Positions 1 through 5,655 of a stretch of 12,121 bases of DNA are shown one piece after another. Position 1 is the first letter of the stretch. The number at the start of each line of letters is the position of its first letter. The notes under the pieces are model-generated. The model searched no databases. It worked only from the letters and a program-made list of their open reading frames with translations, and was not told the DNA's origin. The position numbers and the translations under genes are program-made. Source of the stretch: an uncultured Treponema sp. (lineage in GTDB: Bacteria; Spirochaetota; Spirochaetia; Treponematales; Treponemataceae); assembly GCA_947165795.1 (NCBI GenBank), contig CAMVBP010000040.1:1-12121 (forward strand), in the 5' to 3' direction.

Positions 1-480
1 GAAGATTACAACGTCCGTAATCAGGCAGTTTCTAAGGGTTCTTCTACAAACATTAAAGAAGGCTCAGCTGCAAGATTGAATGATATTATTACATTCTATC
101 ATCCGGTTGCTGAGGGAAAATATCCTTCACGCCGCTACGTTGTAGATATGATGAAGCTGATGAACGTTGTTTACAACGTCCGCCTCATTATGGAAGCTGA
201 CGAAATGATTGGTGTTCCTCTTGTTCCGGATGCTGATGTGGTAACTAATCCTAACGCTGTACAGCCTAAGATGGTTGTAACTGCTTTTGTAAACCTTGCA
301 AAATCTTTGGCAAGCAAAGCCATTATCAGTGATGCAGAGTTCACAAAGAAAAATCTTGAAGTCAAAATTGACAGCGAGAATCCTAAGCGTTTGAATGTGA
401 AGTTCCCTGTAAAGCTCAGTGGAAACATTGAAGTTTCTTCAACTGATGTATTCTTTGGCTTCTATCTTGGAGGTGAATAA
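1..480 (+). CDS. Phage tail sheath protein, C-terminal part (Mu gpL-like), 5' truncated by window
   Basis: The reading frame is open from base 1 to the TAA at 478-480, giving 159 residues with no start codon needed in the window, so the gene begins upstream. A TTG at 76 is in frame, but coding sense continues upstream of it and it should not be taken as the start. The segment has the look of the conserved C-terminal domain of contractile sheath proteins: a GKYPSRRYVVDMM stretch, then an alternating beta-rich end closing with SSTDVFFGFYLGGE. Sheath subunits polymerise around the tube and contract during infection. Assignment rests on this C-terminal pattern and on the position directly before a tube gene, followed by chaperone and tape measure, as in phage Mu. 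Its stop overlaps the tube start by one base (TAATG), indicating coupled translation. Confidence 0.85.
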   Translation, partial: EDYNVRNQAVSKGSSTNIKEGSAARLNDIITFYHPVAEGKYPSRRYVVDMMKLMNVVYNVRLIMEADEMIGVPLVPDADVVTNPNAVQPKMVVTAFVNLAKSLASKAIISDAEFTKKNLEVKIDSENPKRLNVKFPVKLSGNIEVSSTDVFFGFYLGGE

Positions 481-854
481 TGGCTTCTGGATGCGTTGAA
501 TCTATTGTAATCAATGGCCGTCGTTTTACTTGTGATGCAGAAGATACCTGCGAAATCACTTATTCAGGTTTTAACAACGAAGTAAAGCCTAACGGCGACG
601 GAACTAACAGAATCGTAAAGAGCCGTCATGCGGGCGCGATTGAAGGACTTCATGTAACATTGACTAATGACAATGATGATATGGAGTTCTTACAGGAATG
701 CCAGGACAGCATGGAATTCTTTGACGTTTCTGCAACAATGGTTGATGGCACTGTTATTGGTGGTTCTATGCAGCTTACAGATGCAGTAAAGGCAGACATG
801 AAAGAAGGTACTGCTGCTATCACGCTGAACGGTTCATGTGAGAAACTTGGTTAA
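480..854 (+). CDS. Phage tail tube protein (Mu gpM-like)
   Basis: This 124-residue protein is close in length to Mu-type tube proteins. It is rich in beta-strand pattern and short polar turns, with no membrane segment. It opens with MASGCVESIVINGRRF and has a mid-region (about residues 35-65) of the kind NGDGTNRIVKSR...GAIEGLHVTL, followed by an acidic DNDDMEFLQEC stretch, which fits the tail-tube fold of myophages. The tube is the inner channel wrapped by the sheath and templated by the tape measure. The start is the ATG at 480, with GGAGG at 469-473 six bases upstream, overlapping the sheath stop codon by one base. Four cysteines (5, 18, 24, 73) plus one at 120 are more than usual for a tube protein, but their role is unknown. 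Function is inferred from size, composition and Mu-like synteny. Confidence 0.8.
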   Translation: MASGCVESIVINGRRFTCDAEDTCEITYSGFNNEVKPNGDGTNRIVKSRHAGAIEGLHVTLTNDNDDMEFLQECQDSMEFFDVSATMVDGTVIGGSMQLTDAVKADMKEGTAAITLNGSCEKLG

Positions 855-868
855 TCATACGGAACTTT

Positions 869-914
869 AAGCAGAAGGTTCCTGGTGCGCCGGGAGCTTT
901 CTGCTTTAATTTTT
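869..914 (+). terminator. Hairpin plus T-rich tail between tube and chaperone genes (terminator/attenuator)
   Basis: AAGCAGAAGGTTCC (869-882) pairs with GGAGCTTTCTGCTT (893-906) over 14 positions, counting two G-T wobbles, with a 10-base loop. TTAATTTTT follows. The T-tract is interrupted by AA, so read-through is likely. Its place after the two most abundant tail proteins and before the low-copy chaperone suggests partial termination that sets stoichiometry. Confidence 0.7.
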
Positions 915-932
915 ATAGAGAGGTATTAAATT

Positions 933-1355
933 ATGGCAGATGAGAAAGTTGCAAGAGAACAGGCAGAAAAAGAGTTTGACAACTGGTGCGATGTTACCGG
1001 AATTGATCGCGAAACTGCTAACATGAATGATGAAGATTTAAAAGGTTTTGAAGACGGTAAAAAACGTCTTGTTGATGCCTGCGTTATTGGTCTTCTGGTA
1101 TTTGATGATGGAAATATTGAGTACACTATTTCTTCCAGAAGTCCTGAAAACTTTGCCGGTGTTACACTTAAAATCGGTCAGCCGAATGGTAAGCTTTTTA
1201 GAGCAATGGACGGCATGAAGGAAACTGAATCATTCAAAAAATTAAATTGCGTTATGAGCGCAATGACAGGAAAAGACAATGGATTTTTCGATAAAATCCA
1301 TGCGACTGATTACAAGCTCTTACAGGCTATCGCGGGTTTTTTCTTGAGTATTTAA
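933..1355 (+). CDS. Tail assembly chaperone, short form (Mu gp41 / lambda gpG-like)
   Basis: This 140-residue, acidic, soluble protein is encoded between the tube and the tape measure, the invariant position of the tail assembly chaperone. Such chaperones coat the tape measure before tube polymerisation and are absent from the finished tail. The start is ATG 933, with GAGAGG at 918-923. The frame ends with AIAGFFLSI and a TAA at 1353-1355. A second coding segment with no good start of its own lies immediately downstream in the -1 frame, the arrangement of the conserved programmed frameshift in tail chaperone genes. The sequence itself does not show a named domain to me, so the call rests on position, size and the frameshift architecture. 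Translation of the short form would dominate. Confidence 0.8.
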   Translation: MADEKVAREQAEKEFDNWCDVTGIDRETANMNDEDLKGFEDGKKRLVDACVIGLLVFDDGNIEYTISSRSPENFAGVTLKIGQPNGKLFRAMDGMKETESFKKLNCVMSAMTGKDNGFFDKIHATDYKLLQAIAGFFLSI

Positions 1356-1570
1356 AGTTTGAAATTGCGGTAGACGGCAAAAGAAAGAAAGTGGACCTGA
1401 TGACCGGAGCTTGTACGGCTATCAGGCAAATCTACTCTGATTATCATTTGCCGGTCTTACCTGATGATTTGACTTTAAACGATATTCATTTTTGGTATGA
1501 CGCTTTGATTCCGGGCTTAATCGAAATTCAAAAATCTACAAAGGAGGCGAAAAGAAATCATGGCAAGTAA
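933..1570 (+). CDS. Tail assembly chaperone, long form made by -1 ribosomal frameshift (G-T type)
   Basis: The -1 frame is open from 1310 to the TAA at 1568-1570. Slippage on T TTT TTC at 1337-1343 would join 137 residues of the short form to about 75 more, giving about 212 residues. The extension reads as real protein: FFLEYLKFEIAVDGKRKKVD, then a TGACTAIRQIY helix, LPVLPDDLTLND, and a hydrophobic/aromatic HFWYDALIPGLIEIQKSTK end. Without this the interval 1356-1559 would be an unexplained gap in a packed operon. By analogy with lambda G/GT, the extension would recruit the tape measure. Its stop lies 11 bases inside the tape measure gene, so the two are probably coupled. The coordinates span both frames; the switch is at about 1343. 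A separate start at ATG 1400 or GTG 1391 is possible but has no clear ribosome binding site. Confidence 0.75.
1337..1343 (+). other. Slippery heptamer T TTT TTC for -1 frameshift
   Basis: In the zero frame the codons are TTT (1338-1340) and TTC (1341-1343), preceded by T. Both tRNAs can re-pair with TTT after a -1 slip, matching the X XXY YYZ rule. The overlapping G GGT TTT at 1334-1340 also fits the rule, so two slip registers are available. The zero-frame stop follows four codons later. A hairpin with arms 1396-1406 and 1416-1426 lies about 50 bases downstream, further than classical stimulators, so its role is doubtful. Confidence 0.75.
1540..1547 (+). promoter_or_regulatory. Ribosome binding site of tape measure gene, long spacing
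   Basis: AAAGGAGG is a near-perfect Shine-Dalgarno sequence but sits 12 bases before the ATG at 1560, longer than the 6-9 bases seen for other genes here. It lies inside the -1 frame extension of the chaperone. Ribosomes finishing the frameshift product at 1570 pass over this start, which could link tape measure output to frameshift frequency. Confidence 0.6.
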
Positions 1571-3764
1571 ATACGCTGTTGAAACTGTTTTTAAGGCGGT
1601 TGATGCTATGACCGCTCCGATAAAAAAGATTGAAACTCAGATGAACGGATTAAAAGGCGTTTCCAAAGCTGTAAACTCAAAAATAAAAAATGACATGAGG
1701 CAGGCTGAAAAAAGCCTGAATGCGTTTGGAAACAGCTGTAAGCGTGCTGCCAAAAATATGCTTGCCATTGGTGCTGCTGCCGGAGTTGCTGCTATTGTTG
1801 ATTCAACAAAAAAATATGTTGAGTTTGAGGATAGCGTTACTCAGGCCGGTGCTAAGTTTAAGGATTTAGACGTTACAAGCGAGAACTTCACTAAGGACCT
1901 GGAACGGATGCAGGCAGCCGCAATGGAAGTGGGTTCAAAAACGAAATTCAGTGCGCAAGATGCGGCCGGCGCACTTGATAAAATGGCAATGGCAGGATTA
2001 ACTTCGGACCAGGCAATTGGAATGCTGATGGGTACGACTAATCTTGCTGCGGCCACAAATATGGATTTGACTAACGCGGTAGATATGGCTACGGATGCAA
2101 TCGGAGCTTTCGGGCTTGCTGTTAATGATCCGTCGCTTACTGCTGAGGAAGTAGCTCAGCAGACTACCAAAAACATGAATAGAATTGCTGATGTTGTAGC
2201 AAAAACTACAAACATGGCTAACACTGATATGAGCCAGTGGTTTGAAGCTGTAAAGAGCGGCGCGCCGACTTTCACTTCTATGGGCGGTACGCTTGAAGAA
2301 TTTTCCGGAATGGTGGGAATACTTGCGAACAGCGGTATTAAGGGAGCCGAAGCCGGAACAGCTTTAAGAAACATGATGCTCAATCTGGGTGCGCCATCTT
2401 CGAGCGCAACTAAGGCTTTAAGTAAGCTGGGAATAAGTGTTTATGATCAGGCGGGTAATATGCTGCCTATTATTGACATTATGGAGCAGTTTGAAAAGAA
2501 GCTGGGTGATGTTGATGAGCAGACTAAAAACGGCGCATTAGAGGATATTTTCGGAAAGCGTAATGTAGGCGCATTCCTGACATTGATGCAGTCCGGCACT
2601 AAAGAAATCAGGAATTATGTAGATACTCTTGAACAGGCTGGCGGTACAGCTCAGAATATGGCCACTGCGATGAATAAATCATTAAAGGGTCAGATTACTT
2701 TATTTAAGAGCGCGGTTGAAGGTATTCAGCTGCGAATCGGAAAAGCTGTTGCGGATAACGGCGGTTCTACTGGTTTACAGAAAATGATTGACATGATTAA
2801 CAATGTCAATGTGGATAAGGTAACTCAGGCAATTATAGGCGTGATGAACGTTTTGAGCGGTGCAATCAGAATGATTGTGGGTTTTGTTCAGGTTGTCTGG
2901 GCTTTACGCGGTCCGATTATTGCGATTGTTGGAGCAATAACGCTTTATAAAACTGTAATTATGGGAACTGTTATTGCAATGAAAGCATGGCAGGCAATTC
3001 AGGTAATTATTAAAGCGGCGCAAATTGGATGGATTGCAATTACCAGCGGATTGACTGCCGGCAAAGCTGCTTTAACTGCGGCGGTAGCTGCGGAAACTGC
3101 GGCCATGACTGCGGAAACCGGAGCGACTACAGCTGCAACTGCGGCTCAGACTGGCTTTAATATTGCCATGCTTGCAAATCCTGTTACCTGGATTGTACTT
3201 GGAATTATCGCGCTGATTGCTGCAATTGTAGCTCTTGCGATGAACTGGGACAAGGTAACAGCTGCAATGAAGAAAGCCTGGGAATGGCTTAAAAACATTG
3301 CATCCATCATTTTCGATGTTCTTATAGGCGCATTGCAAAAGCTCTGGGAGCCGATAGCACGGATTATTGACGCTTTCAAAGAAGGTGGTTTTGTAGCCGG
3401 AATTAAGCAGATAGGTGTAACTCTTCTTAAATGGGTTTTAACGCCTGTACAGAAGATGCTCGGAATGCTCAGTCATATTCCTGGAATCGGCGGCAAGATT
3501 GCTGAGTTTAACAGCGGTATTGATGAATGGCTTGAAAGCATGAGCTTTCAGGGCGGCGAGGATAAAAAGGACAGCGAAAAAGAAAATGAGCCTGGTGTTA
3601 CAGGTTATGCGCCGGTAACTCCAGCAGAGCGTTATTCATACAGTCAGAGTACACAAATCAGCGAGAGCCGAATGACTATTGGACTTGAAAAAGGTGTACA
3701 GGCTAAGGTTAGCGGTCCGGCTCCTGGCATTACTATTCAGAATACATCCAGCGGAGCTTTTTAA
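1560..3764 (+). CDS. Tail tape measure protein (TP901-type core, Mu gp42-like)
   Basis: At 734 residues this is the longest gene in the window. Its N-terminal part is charged and helical (to about residue 65). Next comes the core typical of TP901-type tape measures: YVEFEDSVTQAGAKFKD near residue 88, then AMEVGSKTKFSAQDAAGALD and MAMAGLTSDQAIGM, and GIKGAEAGTALRNMMLNLG around 260. Two strongly hydrophobic zones at about 443-490 and 536-562 (starting NPVTWIVLGIIALIAAIVAL) flank an Ala/Thr-rich low-complexity stretch (about 493-533). Such segments are thought to help DNA cross the host inner membrane. The C-terminal part is polar and ends in a flexible acidic and Ser/Thr-rich region. Tape measures set tail length and then leave the tube with the DNA; using the rule of roughly 0.15 nm per residue, a tail of the order of 100 nm is inferred. 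The start is the ATG at 1560; see the ribosome binding site entry for its unusual spacing. Confidence 0.95.
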   Translation: MASKYAVETVFKAVDAMTAPIKKIETQMNGLKGVSKAVNSKIKNDMRQAEKSLNAFGNSCKRAAKNMLAIGAAAGVAAIVDSTKKYVEFEDSVTQAGAKFKDLDVTSENFTKDLERMQAAAMEVGSKTKFSAQDAAGALDKMAMAGLTSDQAIGMLMGTTNLAAATNMDLTNAVDMATDAIGAFGLAVNDPSLTAEEVAQQTTKNMNRIADVVAKTTNMANTDMSQWFEAVKSGAPTFTSMGGTLEEFSGMVGILANSGIKGAEAGTALRNMMLNLGAPSSSATKALSKLGISVYDQAGNMLPIIDIMEQFEKKLGDVDEQTKNGALEDIFGKRNVGAFLTLMQSGTKEIRNYVDTLEQAGGTAQNMATAMNKSLKGQITLFKSAVEGIQLRIGKAVADNGGSTGLQKMIDMINNVNVDKVTQAIIGVMNVLSGAIRMIVGFVQVVWALRGPIIAIVGAITLYKTVIMGTVIAMKAWQAIQVIIKAAQIGWIAITSGLTAGKAALTAAVAAETAAMTAETGATTAATAAQTGFNIAMLANPVTWIVLGIIALIAAIVALAMNWDKVTAAMKKAWEWLKNIASIIFDVLIGALQKLWEPIARIIDAFKEGGFVAGIKQIGVTLLKWVLTPVQKMLGMLSHIPGIGGKIAEFNSGIDEWLESMSFQGGEDKKDSEKENEPGVTGYAPVTPAERYSYSQSTQISESRMTIGLEKGVQAKVSGPAPGITIQNTSSGAF

Positions 3765-3772
3765 GTGGATAT

Positions 3773-3793
3773 AAGTAGTCTTTAAGACTGCTT
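3773..3793 (+). other. Intergenic hairpin without T-tract, downstream of tape measure
   Basis: AAGTAGTC (3773-3780) pairs with GACTGCTT (3786-3793) over 8 positions with one G-T wobble and a TTTAA loop. No run of T follows, so it is not a standard terminator. It could stabilise the 3' end of the long tape measure mRNA or be a processing site, or be chance. Confidence 0.35.
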
Positions 3794-3813
3794 GAAATTA
3801 TAGGAGGTCTTCT

Positions 3814-4149
3814 ATGAAGAAAATCTGGGCGATTATTGCGGTTGCTGTTTTAATTGCAGCCTCAGTTCTTGCATATTTCACAACTATTCCAGCAGTAAAA
3901 TATACTGCTCTTTGTGTTGCTTCTTTTGATTACGGTATTATCGTAATGAGTACAATTAAGACAGCAACAAAAAAAACATGGAGAGAATATCTTTGTGTAG
4001 GTCTTTTCATTTTAGCCGGTTTACTGTTTGCCGTTGTAGGATTCAGTAAAGATTCTTTAACTCAGCTGATTGCTGGAATTTCAAGCGTGATTGCTTTGAT
4101 TGCGGGTCTCTTGGTTGCATTTATTCCAAAGAAGCTGCCGGCAAAATAA
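3814..4149 (+). CDS. Small polytopic membrane protein of unknown function, inserted between tape measure and gpN-like genes
   Basis: This 111-residue protein has four likely transmembrane helices at about residues 4-22, 28-48, 59-77 and 84-104. A short basic loop (KTATKKTWRE, 49-58) lies between helices 2 and 3, and the C-terminus is basic (KKLPAK). The first helix follows MKK and could alternatively be read as a signal anchor. It has its own strong AGGAGG at 3802-3807, six bases before the ATG, and is followed by two rho-independent terminators. Phage Mu has no gene here, so it looks like an added cargo gene. Size and topology would allow a holin-like, superinfection-exclusion or tail-associated membrane role, but no motif decides and no lysis enzyme is adjacent. 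I do not recognise the family. Confidence 0.75.
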   Translation: MKKIWAIIAVAVLIAASVLAYFTTIPAVKYTALCVASFDYGIIVMSTIKTATKKTWREYLCVGLFILAGLLFAVVGFSKDSLTQLIAGISSVIALIAGLLVAFIPKKLPAK

Positions 4150-4157
4150 CTATGATT

Positions 4158-4184
4158 AAAACGGCTCGTCTGCCGTTTTTTTTT
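4158..4184 (+). terminator. Rho-independent terminator after the membrane protein gene
   Basis: AAAACGGC (4158-4165) pairs with GCCGTTTT (4172-4179) around a six-base loop, and T continues unbroken to 4184, giving nine T in a row after GCCG. It starts nine bases after the stop codon of the membrane protein gene. Confidence 0.85.
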
Positions 4185-4192
4185 ACTCTCTG

Positions 4193-4226
4193 GGGAATGC
4201 GTGTAAAAGCGCATTCCCTTTTTTTT
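4193..4226 (+). terminator. Second rho-independent terminator in tandem
   Basis: GGGAATGCG (4193-4201) and CGCATTCCC (4210-4218) form a perfect 9-bp GC-containing stem with an eight-base loop, followed by eight T (4219-4226). With the terminator just upstream this makes a firm stop, which is unusual in the middle of a late operon. Confidence 0.9.
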
Positions 4227-4238
4227 ATTGTGTTGTTT

Positions 4239-4312
4239 TGTGGATAACCTGTGGAAAATGTGGATAAAACGACATAAAGAAAGCTGGTGGAAAAAATGCG
4301 CTTTGTTGATAG
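4239..4312 (+). promoter_or_regulatory. Cluster of DnaA-box-like 9-mers in the intergenic region
   Basis: TGTGGATAA, the reverse complement of the consensus DnaA box TTATCCACA, occurs exactly at 4239-4247 and at 4259-4267. TGTGGAAAA (8/9) lies between them at 4250-4258. Weaker relatives in the same orientation are GGTGGAAAA at 4286-4294 (7/9) and TGTTGATAG at 4304-4312 (7/9). The two exact copies start 20 bp apart, about two helical turns, so they lie on one face of the helix. The next 30 bases are very AT-rich. This could be a DnaA-responsive control site or an origin-like element; binding is not shown. No confident promoter was found in 4227-4344, although one would be expected after two terminators. 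Confidence 0.5.
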
Positions 4313-4344
4313 TTTTTCTTTTATTTACGAATAAAAATGGAATT

Positions 4345-5655
4345 ATGGAATTGACTGATATTAAATATACAAGTCCATCGGGAAAGGAATTTACTTTTGT
4401 TTATGAGAATGTTTCAAAAGAAACGGACCTTAAAACTGCAACTTTTACTTTTCCGGAAAAGGACGGTGCTTATATTCAAAGTCTTGGGCGTGGCGGCCGG
4501 CGTTTTCCTTTAACCTGTATTTTTACAGGTGAAAACTGCATGAAAAAGGCTGATGAGTTTGAAGCTGCGCTGGAAGAGCGCGGCATCGGCTCTTTAAGGC
4601 ATCCGGTTTATGGCACGCGGGCTGTAGTTCCTACAGGAACGATTAAGCGCGAGGACGGTCTTGTTACTGATGTTAATACATCGGTTGTAACTATTACATT
4701 CAGCGAGACTAATACTGATAAAGAAGTTTTACAGAGCGTTACTGAAAGCAGCTCGGAAATCAGCGCGGCTGCTGAGGTTTTTGTTGATAATGCGATTGAT
4801 GAATTTGTGGCATCTGTAAGCCTGGATAGCGCGCCGGAAGTTTTACAGGTTGAAACACTGTGCAAAGACAGTGCAAAAATCATCTGCGATAACATAGACA
4901 GTTATTCTGATATGGTTGCGACTAAAAAGAATTTCAACCTGAACGATTTTACAAACGGAGCTTATAAAGCTATGCGCAAAATCGTGAACAGCGCAACTGC
5001 TCCAATCAATGACATCCGGGGTTATGCGGCAACGGTTTTGAAGCTGATGCGCTTGCCGGCAACGATTGTAAGCGCGCCGGCTGAAATCATTACAGCTTAT
5101 TCAAACATGGTCCGCGATATTGTGAAGAAATTCAAAAATGATCCGTTTGGCGATAAGAAAGTTAAAAATCAGTATGCAGTAATGAAGCTCTCTTTACAGG
5201 GAGCAATCTGCGCTATTTGCGAAGGTACAACTTTTGCCTGCGGTCAGAGTTCTTCTTCTGCCGGAGGAAGTTCTGGAGGTGATGGAACTCAGGACGGATT
5301 CACAAGCCGCGAGGATGCTGTGAATGCAGCGGAAAAAGTTGAGGAGATTTTTGAAGCTGTAAAAAGCAAGCTGGATGAAGAAGTTGGAAAAGATGTTTTA
5401 GTTGAAACTTCGGAAAGTTATTCTGCATTACTTGAAGTTTACCAGAAGACTGTTGCACTGGTTCTGAACACTGCATTCAGTTTAAGAAAAAGACGTGTAA
5501 TTGTCCTGGATCGTGATAGACAGCTGATTGAGCTTCTGGCTGAGCTTTACGGTGATGTTGATTCGCATATTGATGAATTCATCATTGACAATAATCTGAT
5601 GATGGAAGATCTGAAAATTCTGCCTATGGGTAAAGAGGTAGCATATTATGTCTAA
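4345..5655 (+). CDS. gpN-like tail/baseplate protein with DNA-circularisation N-terminal domain
   Basis: Read from ATG 4345 the protein has 436 residues. Its first 95 residues match the pattern of the Mu gpN N-terminal domain (DNA_circ_N): SPSGKEFTFVYE, then DGAYIQSLGRGGRRFPLTC, a helix MKKADEFEAALEERG, and IGSLRHPVYG. A Gly/Ser linker (SSSSAGGSSGG, about residue 302) separates a helical middle from a helical C-terminal part. In Mu the protein was named for DNA circularisation but is now viewed as a tail/baseplate component near the hub. The frame is open back to a TTG at 4228, but that extension covers the end of the terminator T-run and the DnaA-box cluster and reads as noise, so ATG 4345 is preferred. 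Only a weak GGA precedes it, so the start is less secure than others here. Its 3' end overlaps the next gene by 8 bases. Confidence 0.8.
   Translation: MELTDIKYTSPSGKEFTFVYENVSKETDLKTATFTFPEKDGAYIQSLGRGGRRFPLTCIFTGENCMKKADEFEAALEERGIGSLRHPVYGTRAVVPTGTIKREDGLVTDVNTSVVTITFSETNTDKEVLQSVTESSSEISAAAEVFVDNAIDEFVASVSLDSAPEVLQVETLCKDSAKIICDNIDSYSDMVATKKNFNLNDFTNGAYKAMRKIVNSATAPINDIRGYAATVLKLMRLPATIVSAPAEIITAYSNMVRDIVKKFKNDPFGDKKVKNQYAVMKLSLQGAICAICEGTTFACGQSSSSAGGSSGGDGTQDGFTSREDAVNAAEKVEEIFEAVKSKLDEEVGKDVLVETSESYSALLEVYQKTVALVLNTAFSLRKRRVIVLDRDRQLIELLAELYGDVDSHIDEFIIDNNLMMEDLKILPMGKEVAYYV

Noticed and set aside
1396..1426. Hairpin downstream of the frameshift site as stimulator
   Set aside because: It has a mismatch and lies about 50 bases from the heptamer, beyond the usual spacer of under ten bases; kept only as a remark.
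2810..2818. A further exact TGTGGATAA (DnaA-box sequence)
   Set aside because: It is isolated inside the tape measure coding sequence, where the codons GTG GAT AAG explain it. It shows that single matches do occur here by chance and tempers the intergenic cluster.
3060..3160. Possible repeat element from recurring ACTGCGG units
   Set aside because: It is low-complexity Ala/Thr coding sequence of the tape measure with irregular spacing, not a mobile or tandem DNA repeat.
3072..3338. Minus-strand frame rich in Ser/Arg/Cys opposite the tape measure
   Set aside because: Its repetitive content mirrors the Ala/Thr-rich coding stretch on the plus strand; no ribosome binding site or independent support.
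4306..4334. Possible promoter with TTGATA as -35 and a GAATAA-like -10
   Set aside because: The -10 match is poor and it would leave about ten bases of leader before ATG 4345 with no ribosome binding site; not better than expected in AT-rich sequence.
4228..4344. In-frame N-terminal extension of the gpN-like protein from TTG 4228 or ATG 4258
   Set aside because: It would translate through the DnaA-box cluster, has Trp/Cys/Lys-rich content unlike the family N-terminus, and lacks a good ribosome binding site.
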